Below, in pieces: positions 17,139 through 26,448 of a stretch of DNA of 51,351 nucleotides. The notes beneath the pieces are model-generated. The model searched no databases. It had not been told where the DNA came from and saw nothing but the letters and a program-made list of their open reading frames with translations. This DNA comes from Planctomycetaceae bacterium (GTDB lineage Bacteria; Planctomycetota; Planctomycetia; Planctomycetales; Planctomycetaceae). The DNA is taken from contig JAKFUG010000017.1 of assembly GCA_021732785.1 (NCBI GenBank), forward strand, positions 1 to 51,351, in the 5' to 3' direction. Made by a program: the position numbers and the translations under genes. Numbering within the stretch: the first letter of the stretch is position 1; each line of letters opens with the position of its first letter.

Positions 17139-20100
17139 ATGCGGAGTCTCCTCACCGGATTTTTGACCGTCGCCTGGACTGCAGGCTTCTTGTCTGCGGC
17201 GGAACCGTCTTTAGCGCACATCGACTTTAACCGCGACATCCGCCCCATCCTTTCCGATGCGTGCTTCCAATGTCACGGCCCGGATGAGAACAAACGGCAG
17301 GCGAACCTGCGGCTTGACACGAAAGACGGGGCCTTCACTGATCTCAATGGTCACGCAGCAATCATTCCCGGTGATGTGACGAAGAGCACGCTGTTGCAGC
17401 GCATCGTTTCGGACGATCCCGACGAACAGATGCCGCCGGCGAAATCGGGAAAGCAGCTCACTGCCGATCAGAAACAAAAGCTGCGGCAATGGATCGCGGA
17501 GGGGGCCCCATGGACCGGGCATTGGTCATTCATCGCCCCGAAAAGGAGTGCAATTCCGCCTGTAACCAAGCAAGAGGATGTAGCCCAACCGATCGATGCG
17601 TTTCTGCTATCCCGACTGGAACAAGCGGAAATCACACCCAATTCACCAACCGATCGCGCGACGTGGTTGCGGCGGGTCACGTTTGATCTGACCGGATTGC
17701 CACCGTCACTCGATGAGTTGGACTTGTTTCTAACCGATGAACATCCCGCGGCGTTCGAGCGTGTCGTGGATCGCCTGCTGGCATCCCCGCGTTACGGCGA
17801 ACGGATGGCGGTGCGGTGGCTGGATGCCGCGCGGTATGCCGACACCAGCGGCTACCAGAGCGATGGCGAACGGTTCATGTGGCGGTGGCGCGACTGGGTG
17901 ATCGACGCTTACAACCAGAACATGCCGTTCGATCAGTTCACCATCGAACAGCTCGCGGGGGACTTGCTGCCGAACCCCACGTTGGAGCAGCGGATCGCGA
18001 CGGGGTTTCATCGCAATCATCGTGGTAACTCGGAGGGGGGCATCGTCCCGGAAGAGTATGCCGCGGAATACGTCGTGGACCGTGTCGAGACGACGTACAC
18101 CGTCTGGATGGGGCTGACGATGGGTTGTGCGCGGTGTCACAGCCACAAGTTCGATCCGCTCACGCAGCGCGAGTTTTACCAGTCGTTCGCCTTCTTCAAC
18201 AACGTCCCGGAGTTCGGCCGCGCATTGAAGTATGGGAACTCGCCGCCGTACATCGCCGCGCCGACATCGGACCAGCAACGGGCTCTCACGCAACTCGAAG
18301 ACCGCTTGTCCGCGGGTCAACGCACCTGGAAGCAACTGGCCCCCGGCATCGAGCAAGCCATCGTGGCATGGGAGGGGACACTCGATCCCAAGACCGCCCC
18401 CGCTTGGTCCTTCACGCAAGATCGGCTGTGGACGGATCCCTTCGATGCGACACCGGAAGAAGCCCGTATTCGCTTCGTCGCCTCCGGCAAAATTGAGTCC
18501 GCTGCGCGATTCGATGGCCAGAATTTTGTCGAGGTGGGAAATGTCGGGGCGTTCGGTTTCCTCGACAAATTCAGCCTCGCCGCGTGGATTCAGCCGCAGG
18601 GCGACCGCGGCGGAACAATTCTTTCCCGGATGACCGACGTCGAACATGGCGATGGTTACGCGCTCGTTCTCGACAACGGTCGGTTGCAACTCAACCTCAT
18701 CAAACGCTGGCTGGATGATGCCCTGCGCGTCGAAACGATCGCCACCATTCCCGCTAACGAATGGCATCACATTGCTGTCACGTATGACGGCTCGCGACTG
18801 GCATCCGGCATTCGGTTTTACCTTGATGGCCAGCTCGTGCCGCATCGGGCCAATCTCGATCTGCTGAATCAAACCTTTGCCTCGAAAGAGCCGCTGCGCA
18901 TCGGCGGCGGCAATGGCCCGCAGGGACGCTTTCACGGATTGATCGACGAAGTCGCGATCTACGGCAGCGTGCTCACCTCGGACGAAGCGGCGACCGTTGC
19001 CACACCGGAGACGGTTCGCGAAATCGTGTCGATCCCGCGCGATCGACGCACCGCGGGACAACAGCGGAAGCTCCGGGCGGCGTTTCTCGAACTGGGAGCG
19101 GCGGACGACATCAAAGCCGCACAAACTCAAGTGGAAGAACTCACGAAGCAGGTCGAAATCTTCCGCGAAACGCTTCCCACGGTGATGGTGATGGAAGAGA
19201 TGCCCACACCGCGGGCCACGCATCTTCTGCTGCGTGGTGAATACGACAAACCGGGCGAGCGCGTCACCGCCGGGCTGCCGGCGTGTCTGCCCTCGATGCC
19301 GGACGACGTTCCGAAAGATCGGCTCGCATTGGCAAGATGGTTGACCGATCCCCGGCATCCTTTGACGGCACGCGTCGCTGTGAATCGCTTGTGGCAGATG
19401 GTTTTCGGCACTGGTCTTGTCAAAACCGTCGACGATTTCGGTTCGCAAGGAGAAGCGGCGAGCCACCCGGAATTGCTCGATTGGCTCGCCGTCGAATTCG
19501 CACAACCCGCTAACGGCGATGGTGCGTGGGATACCAAACGGATGCTGCGATTGATGCTCACCTCCGCGGCGTATCGACGCTCCTCGCACATCACGCCGGA
19601 ATTGTTGCGGCGCGATCCGGAAAATCGTTTGCTCGCGCGGGGACCACGGGTTCGCCTGTCCGCGGAAATGGTCCGGGATCAAGCGCTGTTCGCATCGGGA
19701 CTGCTGGTTGAAAAACTCGGTGGACCTTCAGTGAAGCCGTATCAACCCGCGGGCTTGTGGAAGGAACTCGCCGATACGGATTACGTGCAGGATCACGGCG
19801 AGAAACTGTATCGCCGCAGTCTCTACACCTTCTGGAAGCGCACGATTCCGCCGCCGACGATGTTGTCGTTCGACGCCGCCGGTCGCGAGACATGCGTGGT
19901 CCGCGAGAGCCGCACCAACACACCGCTGCAGGCCCTCATTCTGATGAATGACGTGACGTATGTCGAAGGCGCTCGCCTGCTCGCCGAACGCGCCCGACGG
20001 GAGTCATCACTGGCATTGTCGGACCGACTCACGCATGCCTTTCGTCTCGTGCTGTCACGCCCGCCGCGGTCGGAGGAACTCGCTGTTCTCACGGCCGGTT

Positions 20101-20267
20101 GGCAAGCGCAACGGACTCGTTTCGAGCACGATCCCGAAGCCGTACGTCAATTGTTATCGCAAGGAGAAAGCCCGCGCGTCACCGATGTACGGGATGCCGA
20201 CCGCGCTGTAGATACCGCGATCATGGGGTTGCTGCTCAATCTCGATGAAGCGATCACGAAGGAATGA
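17139..20267 (+). CDS. PSD1-type cytochrome c protein: DUF1549, LamG-like domain, DUF1553
   Basis: 1042 residues. A signal peptide ([23 protein letters not shown]) is followed by a PSCyt1-type haem site, C-F-Q-C-H at 42-46, with the context [24 protein letters not shown]1549 (PSCyt2) spans about 150-360. A concanavalin/LamG-like domain lies at about 440-615 ([28 protein letters not shown]), and DUF1553 (PSD1) at about 730-1000 ([26 protein letters not shown]). These proteins are secreted or periplasmic and, with DUF1501 partners, are a planctomycete speciality probably linked to oxidative attack on polysaccharides (inference from context; no reaction proven). The inserted LamG-like domain supports sugar binding. 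The DUF1501 gene follows after a 128-bp repeat. Confidence 0.92.
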   Translation: MRSLLTGFLTVAWTAGFLSAAEPSLAHIDFNRDIRPILSDACFQCHGPDENKRQANLRLDTKDGAFTDLNGHAAIIPGDVTKSTLLQRIVSDDPDEQMPPAKSGKQLTADQKQKLRQWIAEGAPWTGHWSFIAPKRSAIPPVTKQEDVAQPIDAFLLSRLEQAEITPNSPTDRATWLRRVTFDLTGLPPSLDELDLFLTDEHPAAFERVVDRLLASPRYGERMAVRWLDAARYADTSGYQSDGERFMWRWRDWVIDAYNQNMPFDQFTIEQLAGDLLPNPTLEQRIATGFHRNHRGNSEGGIVPEEYAAEYVVDRVETTYTVWMGLTMGCARCHSHKFDPLTQREFYQSFAFFNNVPEFGRALKYGNSPPYIAAPTSDQQRALTQLEDRLSAGQRTWKQLAPGIEQAIVAWEGTLDPKTAPAWSFTQDRLWTDPFDATPEEARIRFVASGKIESAARFDGQNFVEVGNVGAFGFLDKFSLAAWIQPQGDRGGTILSRMTDVEHGDGYALVLDNGRLQLNLIKRWLDDALRVETIATIPANEWHHIAVTYDGSRLASGIRFYLDGQLVPHRANLDLLNQTFASKEPLRIGGGNGPQGRFHGLIDEVAIYGSVLTSDEAATVATPETVREIVSIPRDRRTAGQQRKLRAAFLELGAADDIKAAQTQVEELTKQVEIFRETLPTVMVMEEMPTPRATHLLLRGEYDKPGERVTAGLPACLPSMPDDVPKDRLALARWLTDPRHPLTARVAVNRLWQMVFGTGLVKTVDDFGSQGEAASHPELLDWLAVEFAQPANGDGAWDTKRMLRLMLTSAAYRRSSHITPELLRRDPENRLLARGPRVRLSAEMVRDQALFASGLLVEKLGGPSVKPYQPAGLWKELADTDYVQDHGEKLYRRSLYTFWKRTIPPPTMLSFDAAGRETCVVRESRTNTPLQALILMNDVTYVEGARLLAERARRESSLALSDRLTHAFRLVLSRPPRSEELAVLTAGWQAQRTRFEHDPEAVRQLLSQGESPRVTDVRDADRAVDTAIMGLLLNLDEAITKE

Positions 20268-20274
20268 ACGATGA

Positions 20275-20402
20275 ACTTGTTCCCACGCTCCGCGTGGGAA
20301 CACACGGCCGCGACGCTCCGCGTTGCATGAACGCTTCTCACAGACACGAAGACGACGCAGAGCGTCGAGGACCGGCATTCCCACGCGGAGCGTGGGAACG
20401 AG
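20275..20402. repeat. 128-bp palindromic element, GTTCCCACGC family, copy 1
   Basis: Outer arms at 20279-20301 and 20376-20399 are near-perfect inverted repeats of GTTCCCACGCTCCGCGTGGG, each itself palindromic. Inner arms GACGCTCCGCG and ACGCAGAGCGTC pair as well, so the unit can fold as a cruciform-like structure. A second copy of equal length lies at 25412-25539. The right edge (GGAACGAGG) supplies the Shine-Dalgarno-like GAGG for the DUF1501 gene. Confidence 0.88.
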
Positions 20403-20410
20403 GAAACACG

Positions 20411-21817
20411 ATGAACACGGAACTGAGTCGTCGCGCGTGGTTGCAACGGACCGGAATCGGCACGGCGGCGCTGGCGGCGTTGTTACCGACGACGGTTCAT
20501 GCGGCCGAGACCGTCTCCCATTTTCCGGCGCGGGCGAAGCGCGTGATTTCGCTGTTCCAATCGGGAGCACCGTCGCAGCTTGATCTGTTCGACTGGAAGC
20601 CGGGTTTGGCGAACCGCCGTGGCGAAGAATTGCCCGAGTCCATTCGTCGCGGACAACGGCTCACCGGCATGACGGCGACGCAAACGAGTTTTCCCGTCGC
20701 GCCGACGAAGTACCAGTTCGCTCAACACGGCGAGAGCGGGGCGTGGATCAGCGAACTGTTGCCGCACACCGCGAAAGTGGCCGACAAACTCTCGTTCATC
20801 AAAACGCTACACACTGAAGCGATCAATCACGACCCGGCGGTGACGTTCTTTCAAACCGGGGCCCAACTCGCGGGGCGACCGAGTCTCGGCGCCTGGCTGG
20901 CGTACGGCCTCGGCAGCGAGAATCGCGATCTGCCGACGTTCGTGGTGATGATCTCGCAAGGCTCGGGCAATCCGAACGACCAACCGCTCTACGACCGGCT
21001 GTGGGGGAGCGGCTTTTTGCCGTCGCGGTATCAGGGGGTGAAGTTCCGCAGCGTCGGCGAACCGGTGCTGTATCTGTCGAACCCGCCGGGGATTGATGGC
21101 ATCGCACGGAGGCGGTTTCTCGACGACCTCGCGAAGCTCAACCAGATGAAACTCGCCGACGCCGGTGATCCGGAAATCGCCACCCGCATCGCGCAGTATG
21201 AAATGGCGTTCCGCATGCAATCCTCGGTGCCGGAACTGACCGATCTCTCTTCGGAATCATCGCACACCTTCGAGATGTACGGTCCCGATGCGTCCAAGCC
21301 GGGCACGTTCGCTGCCAACTGTCTACTCGCGCGGCGATTGGTCGAGCGCGGCGTCCGTTGCGTGCAACTTTTTCATCGCGGGTGGGACCAGCACACGAAG
21401 TTGCCGACGCAGATCGTTGGCCAATGTCGCGACACCGATCAACCTGCGGCCGCGCTGATTCGCGATCTCGAACAACGCGGGTTGCTCGAGGACACGCTCG
21501 TCTTCTGGGGCGGCGAGTTCGGCCGGACGGTGTATTGTCAGGGCACCCTCACGGCGAACGACTATGGCCGCGATCATCATCCGCGCTGCTTTACCGCGTG
21601 GATGGCCGGCGGCGGGATCAAGCCGGGACAATCCATCGGTGTCACCGACGACTACAGCTACAACATCGCGGAACGCCCGGTCCACGTCCACGATTTCCAG
21701 GCGACGATCCTGCATTGTCTGGGGATCGATCACACGCGGCTCACGTTCCGCTCCCAGGGCCGTGATTTCCGTTTGACGGACGTGCATGGCGACGTGGTGA
21801 CGGAGTTGGTGACGTAA
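20411..21817 (+). CDS. DUF1501 protein with Tat signal
   Basis: 468 residues. The N-terminus [11 protein letters not shown] followed by [15 protein letters not shown] is a twin-arginine export signal (Arg7, Arg8), so the protein is folded and perhaps loaded with cofactor before export. The body has DUF1501 features: [61 protein letters not shown] and IDHTRLTF near the end. DUF1501 is related to alkaline phosphatase/sulfatase folds, but its reaction is not established. It pairs with the PSD1 gene just upstream, as usual in planctomycetes. An upstream in-frame ATG (20264) would add 49 residues translated from the repeat, so I use the ATG at 20411, which has GAGGA six bases before it. Confidence 0.9.
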   Translation: MNTELSRRAWLQRTGIGTAALAALLPTTVHAAETVSHFPARAKRVISLFQSGAPSQLDLFDWKPGLANRRGEELPESIRRGQRLTGMTATQTSFPVAPTKYQFAQHGESGAWISELLPHTAKVADKLSFIKTLHTEAINHDPAVTFFQTGAQLAGRPSLGAWLAYGLGSENRDLPTFVVMISQGSGNPNDQPLYDRLWGSGFLPSRYQGVKFRSVGEPVLYLSNPPGIDGIARRRFLDDLAKLNQMKLADAGDPEIATRIAQYEMAFRMQSSVPELTDLSSESSHTFEMYGPDASKPGTFAANCLLARRLVERGVRCVQLFHRGWDQHTKLPTQIVGQCRDTDQPAAALIRDLEQRGLLEDTLVFWGGEFGRTVYCQGTLTANDYGRDHHPRCFTAWMAGGGIKPGQSIGVTDDYSYNIAERPVHVHDFQATILHCLGIDHTRLTFRSQGRDFRLTDVHGDVVTELVT

Positions 21818-21818
21818 A

Positions 21819-21884
21819 CGAGCCCGAAGCGCAAGCGCCGGGTTCTTCTTTTCCAAAGAACCCGGCGCTCGCGCTTCGGGCTCG
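21819..21884. terminator. Perfect hairpin between converging genes (GAGCCCGAAGC family repeat)
   Basis: Arms at 21819-21847 and 21856-21884 pair over 29 bases with at most one mismatch (core GAGCCCGAAGCGCAAGCGCC), around an eight-base loop. It lies between the DUF1501 stop and the stop of the opposing dehydrogenase gene, so it could terminate both. One arm of the same family recurs alone at 31619-31643, also between two converging genes, so this is a dispersed element used as a terminator. Confidence 0.85.
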
Positions 21885-21893
21885 TAAAGAATT

Positions 21894-24800
21894 TTACGGC
21901 GCGGCGACCGCCTGGCGTTGTTGCAGCAGGTATGACAGCAGCGCCCGCAAGTCGTCTTCCTTGAGTTGTTCCGCAAAGTTGGAGGGCATCGGCGAGAGGT
22001 TCGTCTGCCGTTGTTCGTCGATGTCGGTCATCACGACGCGGACTTCTTTGCCTTGAGCATCGCCGAGGATTACCGCGCCCCCTTCTTCGCGGAGTTTCAG
22101 GCCGGTGACGGTGACGCCGTCTTTGGTGACGATGACCGTCGCGCGAAAAGCGCCGTCGACGTTGCGGTTCGGGTCGAGGATGTCTTCGAGCAGACGTTCG
22201 ATGCCGCGGATGCCGACGCCGTCGAGTTGCGGGCCGACTTTGCCGCCTTCGTTTTGGATGCGGTGACAGGCCACGCACGACTTTTTGAAGACTGCCATGC
22301 CCGCGGCCGGGGCATTGTCGGTCGCCGTGAAGCCGCCACCGATGCGGGCGATCGTCTGCTTCAGGCGATCATCTGCCGCGGGAAGTCCGCTTGTGAGTTG
22401 TTCGATCCGCTGATCCCGGTCGGCGATGTTGACCTGCCGCAATCGTTCCAGCACCGGCTGATCCTGCAGCAACCGAGCCGAGACTTTGCCGTTGGCGATC
22501 ATCGCGAAGAGCAATTCGCTCCCTTGCGGACTGCCCGCCAGGGCCAGCGCGAACGGTTGCTGCAACGCCCCCGGGGCGGTGACGAGAGCCGCGGACAAAG
22601 CGTCACGAGTGACGGGATTGTTGAGCGCCCCGAGTCGCTGGGCCGCGACGGTCCGCAAGGCATTCGGTTCTTCCGGATCCTGCACGATCCCCACCAGAGT
22701 TTGAATGGCATCATTCCGCGCGAGTTTCAATCCGGCCGATGACGCCGCGATCCGCACGGGGGCTTCGGCGTGACGGTTCTTCAAACGATCCAGCACGGCC
22801 GTCGCGAGGTCCGTCAGATCGAGTTGTTCCGCGATCTGCACGGCAAGGATCGCGGTCGAATCCGCAAACGCGGCACCCGCGACTGGTGCGGCGACCACCG
22901 GCGGCGAGAACCGGCCCACGGCGAGCCACGCATACGCGGTCCCGGTGTCCGCATCGACCGCTTCAAACACCGCTTGCTGACCGGCCCACGGTTTCGTGTC
23001 CCACGTGTATTCCCGCGCGACATCATTCCGCGGCGGTTCCTGCTTGCGGATCACTTCGCCGCTGTCGACGAGCACCAGCCGCGCATGATTCACCGGCGGC
23101 GGGTTTGTTCCCGGCTGCCCGTTGTGGCCGCACATCCAGAACGTGAACTTCTCTGGCAGCGCGAACGGGGCGGACCGCAGCACGCCGGTGAGCGTCTCCC
23201 CGTTGGCGATGCTGTCGAAGTACAATGCATCCTTGTCACCATCGGTGGAGCCGCGCGGCTTCACACCCCACGGACTTGCAGACGCTCCGGCACCGGGGAG
23301 CAAAAAATTCTCCCACGCCGGGGCACTCTTTCGCTGCGGATCGAGCAACGTCTTCGCCAGCGCGGCTCCCCATTGGCCGACTTTGGTGTTCGCTTCCAGC
23401 TTCTGGCCGCGCTGGGTGAGACCGGCGAAGATCGACTGGAACATCGCTGCCTGTCGGAACACGTCCTGCGGGTACTGCTGCTGCACGAACTCGGCGACCT
23501 CATCCATGCGTTGCGGGCTGACGAACCGGGCCACATGCGTGAGTGACGCCTCGGCGACTTCCGGGGCGACGGTGTGCTGCCGCAGATAATCGAACGTGAA
23601 CCACGCCGCGGCTTCATTGGGCACCGCCCGCGCGATCTCGGCGACCTTCTCCAATTCGGACGGGACGAGTTTCACCGTCGCCAGTTGATCGAGAATCGCC
23701 GGGGACCGCAGTTGATTCCGCAGCGCGATCTTCGTGGCATGAATCAACTGCACGTCATCGCGATCCGTGGTGATGAGCATCGCCGCCAGCGGTTGCACAT
23801 TCGCCGCATCGGGATGCCGGCCGAGAGCTTCGACAGCAGCGCGACGGACGAAGGGGCTATCATCATTGAGTGCGTTGCTGACGATTCCTGCGATCGGCAT
23901 TGCCCATGCTTTCCGCTCACCAAGGATCCGAGCGAGATGAACGCGAACGAAATCAGAAGGATGTTTGGCCAATCGTATTGAAATCGAATCAGGCAGTCCG
24001 CCTTGTTGTTCGAGAATCCACATCGCTTGAACGCATTCGCTAGCCGACTCGGACGAAGCGCTTCCGATGATTGCAGTAACAGCATTAGCCTGAAATCCGC
24101 TGCCGAATCCGGGAATAATATCTCGCAGCAGGTATTCGTTCCTGGCAAGATTTCGCGTAGCGATATTGAGACTGCCCAGCGAATCTATCAACTGATTGAG
24201 TTTAGTCGTATGCAGATTCGGCGGTGTCGGCGCGGCCTGCTTCTTGTCGGTGCCCGTGTAGACCACGCGCCAGATGCGGCCGCGGTGACGGTCGCGGCGG
24301 GGGTGCTTCAGGTCGACTTCGTAATGACCGATGATGCTGTTGTAGAAGTCCGCAATGTACAACGCGCCGTCCGGGCCGAGCTGCATGTCGACCGGATGGT
24401 GCCACCAATCATCGCACACCAGAAAATCCTGCGGCTTCTCGATCCACGGCGACGACCCGCGCCACTGGATCACGTCGCGGTGAATCCGGTTCGTCACCAC
24501 ATTGCAGACGAACAGATTGCCCCGATATTCCGCCGGGAAATGATCGGCTTCATACACCGCGACGCCGGAGATGCCCGTCGAGCCGTGATCGTTCGAGGTC
24601 ATGATCGGCGCGAAGCCGAGGCCATCGTGCGGCTTGCCGAAGCTGTCATGATAGCTGCCGCGGAGAATCATCGTGATCGGCTTGGAATGGCAGTCCGCGG
24701 TAAACATGTCGCCGCGGGCATCGAAGCACATTCCAAAGGGGTTCACCTGTCCCCAACTGATCTGCTCGATCGCCGAGCCATCCGGCCGGAAGCGGTAGGT

Positions 24801-25571
24801 GTTGCCCGAGGTCATCTCCAGCACGACCGGCCCCTGCCCCTTGAGCTTCACCTTCGACGCATTGCGGAAGCCGTGGCAGGCGTAGACCCAGCCGTCGGGG
24901 CCGAGTCGAAACGCGTTCTGGTTGCCGTGCGTGTCGACGTAATCGAACGGTCCATACAGAATCTCGCGCTGGTCGACTTTGCCATCGCTATCGGAGTCGG
25001 TCAGCTTCCAGATGTAGGGGATCGACCACGCGATGACATCTTTTCCGTTGGGCATGGGGAGCACGCCGATGGGAATGTTCAGATCCTCGGCGAATTTGGT
25101 GATTTTCGTCGCGCGGCCGTCCGCCCCGATGCCGTCGAGAATGGTGATGCCATCCCGCGCGGGCATCCCTTCCGGCACCGCCCACGGGTACTCGATGGAG
25201 TGCGACACCCACAACCGCCCGCGGGCATCAAACGCCAGATTCATCGGCTTCTGAATGTCCGGCTCACTGGCGACCAGTTGAATCTCAAACCCCGGCGGCA
25301 GATGAAATTTTTTGATCTGTTCCGCGGGGGTGAGCGGATCGGTCTCCGCGACCGGCGGCCCGGCGATTAACGATGTCGCCATCAAGCCCATCACAACGGC
25401 CGCGTTCTGAACTCGTTCCCATGCTCCGCGTGGGAACGCACGGCCGAGACGCTCCGCGTCGACCGCAATCAACCGCTGATTGAGAAGACGACGCAGAGCG
25501 TCGCGGCCCGGCATTCCCACGCAGAGCGTGGGAACGAGGGAAAAGGGGACAAACGATAGACAACGCAACAT
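21894..25571 (-). CDS. PVC-type haem-binding membrane-bound dehydrogenase with HEAT repeats
   Basis: About 1225 residues. The first domain is a six-bladed propeller of the sugar dehydrogenase / NHL type (FHLPPGFEIQLVASEPDIQKPMNLAFDARGRLWVSHSIEYP). It is followed by HEAT-like helices (about 540-800), a middle region and a C-terminal cytochrome c domain with C-V-A-C-H at 1099-1103 (KKSCVACHRIQNEGGKVGPQLDGVG). This layout matches the planctomycete membrane-bound dehydrogenase / haem-binding family; it is presumably exported and oxidises a sugar-like substrate. The ATG at 25571 has AGGAG ten bases upstream and begins MLRCLSFVPFS. The next 43 or so residues are translated from a 128-bp repeat, and a normal hydrophobic signal core (VVMGLMATSLIAGPP) resumes after it. 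An internal start at 25391 is the main alternative. Confidence 0.88.
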   Translation of the reverse strand: MLRCLSFVPFSLVPTLCVGMPGRDALRRLLNQRLIAVDAERLGRAFPRGAWERVQNAAVVMGLMATSLIAGPPVAETDPLTPAEQIKKFHLPPGFEIQLVASEPDIQKPMNLAFDARGRLWVSHSIEYPWAVPEGMPARDGITILDGIGADGRATKITKFAEDLNIPIGVLPMPNGKDVIAWSIPYIWKLTDSDSDGKVDQREILYGPFDYVDTHGNQNAFRLGPDGWVYACHGFRNASKVKLKGQGPVVLEMTSGNTYRFRPDGSAIEQISWGQVNPFGMCFDARGDMFTADCHSKPITMILRGSYHDSFGKPHDGLGFAPIMTSNDHGSTGISGVAVYEADHFPAEYRGNLFVCNVVTNRIHRDVIQWRGSSPWIEKPQDFLVCDDWWHHPVDMQLGPDGALYIADFYNSIIGHYEVDLKHPRRDRHRGRIWRVVYTGTDKKQAAPTPPNLHTTKLNQLIDSLGSLNIATRNLARNEYLLRDIIPGFGSGFQANAVTAIIGSASSESASECVQAMWILEQQGGLPDSISIRLAKHPSDFVRVHLARILGERKAWAMPIAGIVSNALNDDSPFVRRAAVEALGRHPDAANVQPLAAMLITTDRDDVQLIHATKIALRNQLRSPAILDQLATVKLVPSELEKVAEIARAVPNEAAAWFTFDYLRQHTVAPEVAEASLTHVARFVSPQRMDEVAEFVQQQYPQDVFRQAAMFQSIFAGLTQRGQKLEANTKVGQWGAALAKTLLDPQRKSAPAWENFLLPGAGASASPWGVKPRGSTDGDKDALYFDSIANGETLTGVLRSAPFALPEKFTFWMCGHNGQPGTNPPPVNHARLVLVDSGEVIRKQEPPRNDVAREYTWDTKPWAGQQAVFEAVDADTGTAYAWLAVGRFSPPVVAAPVAGAAFADSTAILAVQIAEQLDLTDLATAVLDRLKNRHAEAPVRIAASSAGLKLARNDAIQTLVGIVQDPEEPNALRTVAAQRLGALNNPVTRDALSAALVTAPGALQQPFALALAGSPQGSELLFAMIANGKVSARLLQDQPVLERLRQVNIADRDQRIEQLTSGLPAADDRLKQTIARIGGGFTATDNAPAAGMAVFKKSCVACHRIQNEGGKVGPQLDGVGIRGIERLLEDILDPNRNVDGAFRATVIVTKDGVTVTGLKLREEGGAVILGDAQGKEVRVVMTDIDEQRQTNLSPMPSNFAEQLKEDDLRALLSYLLQQRQAVAAP
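25412..25539. repeat. 128-bp palindromic element, GTTCCCACGC family, copy 2, inside a coding region
   Basis: Same architecture and length as 20275-20402: outer arms at 25414-25438 and 25511-25538 (core CCCACGCNGAGCGTGGGAACG) and inner arms GACGCTCCGCG and ACGCAGAGCGTC. It lies within the 5' end of the haem dehydrogenase gene and is read through in frame on the minus strand, giving residues such as LVPTLCVGMPGRDALRR and [10 protein letters not shown]. The plus-strand translation of copy 1 is very similar, so the element stays open in the same frame in both places. Confidence 0.88.
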
Positions 25572-25640
25572 GGAAAAGACGCTCCTGAGAAGTCGCGTCA
25601 TCTTAACCGCTGGTTGGTCCGTGGGGGAAATGACTTCCCG

Positions 25641-25725
25641 GTAGGGTTTGCCGAGTCCGCGAGGCGAACCGAATGCGTTCGCGGTAATCCGAAATGGTTC
25701 GCCTCGAAGACTCGGCAAACCCTAC
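25641..25725. repeat. Palindromic element, GGTTTGCCGAGTC family, copy 1
   Basis: Left arm 25641-25670 (GTAGGGTTTGCCGAGTCCGC...) and right arm 25696-25725 (...GACTCGGCAAACCCTAC) pair except for two internal positions. Copies at 26370-26445 and 29197-29281 have the same asymmetry and the same orientation. It lies in the divergence-free gap between the dehydrogenase start and the stop of the small membrane protein gene. Confidence 0.88.
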
Positions 25726-25738
25726 GATTTCGGACCGA

Positions 25739-26194
25739 TTACTTGCGTTGTGAAAGTGAGCAAGACGTTGGCTCAAAATCAACAAACAACCTGGCGATGG
25801 CGGCCCTGTTTCCTGACGCCAAAAGCACTTGTAATCGGCGATCAAATTCACGCTCAGCAAGATCGCTCATGATTTGCTCGTCTGTATTTACCAGACAGGC
25901 AAATGCGATCACTGGATGCTGTACCGGCGTGTGATCGATCAACCATTCCGCAGGCGGGAAGCAATACCGCCGCAGTTCCTGCCACATCTCAAATCGGCGA
26001 ATCGCTTCCGGCGACCGCTCGGCGTACGCCGAGACGCCTCCCATCGAAAATAATTTTATACTTTCCGCATCCGACCCAACGAGCAATCGATATGCCATCG
26101 GATAGCTGGCCAGATATCCGGTCGGCAGCAGAAACAGAGCCACCGCAACGGCGATGATCCGTCCGCGCTTCGTGAGAAACGGATTCCATCTCAT
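25739..26194 (-). CDS. Small single-pass membrane protein, function unknown
   Basis: 151 residues. A basic N-terminus (RWNPFLTKRGR) is followed by one hydrophobic helix (IIAVAVALFLLPTGYLASYPMAY) and a mostly helical, charged domain (SPEAIRRFEMWQELRRYCFPPAEWLIDHTPVQHPV, then AEREFDRRLQVLLASGNRAA). No known family was recognised. The ATG at 26194 has GGAGG seven bases upstream, which is strong support for the start and for real coding; a TTG two codons earlier is also open. It lies between two palindromic elements and is transcribed towards the haem dehydrogenase, but its job there is unknown. The third-position base composition is less GC-rich than that of neighbours such as cstA. Confidence 0.65.
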   Translation of the reverse strand: MRWNPFLTKRGRIIAVAVALFLLPTGYLASYPMAYRLLVGSDAESIKLFSMGGVSAYAERSPEAIRRFEMWQELRRYCFPPAEWLIDHTPVQHPVIAFACLVNTDEQIMSDLAEREFDRRLQVLLASGNRAAIARLFVDFEPTSCSLSQRK

Positions 26195-26270
26195 GAGCAA
26201 GCCTCCGCTGGAATGATAGCAGATTCGACATCCGGCGCGAGGATCAAGTTAGAGGAGGTGAACAACAACG

Positions 26271-26341
26271 TTTAGCCGCGACCCGATAGGGGAGCGCTGC
26301 TTGCGATCCACGCCGCGCTCCCCTATCGGGTCGCGGCTAAA
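26271..26341. repeat. Palindromic REP-like element (AGCCGCGACCCGATAGG family)
   Basis: Arms at 26271-26297 and 26315-26341 are perfect 27-base inverted repeats (core TTAGCCGCGACCCGATAGG) around a 17-base loop. It is 29 bases from the third-family element at 26370-26445, so two unrelated palindromes are stacked in one intergenic gap. No second copy was noticed in the window. Confidence 0.88.
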
Positions 26342-26369
26342 CTGGGGATACTACTCACCACCCAGGCAA

Positions 26370-26445
26370 GTAGAGTTCGCCGAGTCCGCGAGGCGAACCA
26401 CTTCGATGCAAAAAAGGTTCGCCTCGCAGACTCGGCAAACCCTAC
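26370..26445. repeat. Palindromic element, GGTTTGCCGAGTC family, copy 2
   Basis: Left arm 26370-26399 and right arm 26416-26445 match the copies at 25641 and 29197, in the same orientation, with a shorter loop. It ends three bases before the stop codon of the DUF4328 gene and could serve as its terminator. Confidence 0.88.
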
Positions 26446-26448
26446 GAA

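Noticed and set aside
17730-19682. A 650-residue open frame on the minus strand opposite the PSD1 gene
   Set aside because: It is the antisense of a clear DUF1549/DUF1553 gene; GC-rich third positions remove stops on the other strand. Its translation is rich in Arg, His and Gln and matches no family.
24003-25370. A 455-residue plus-strand frame opposite the haem dehydrogenase
   Set aside because: Antisense shadow; the dehydrogenase frame has recognisable domains and a haem motif, this one has none.
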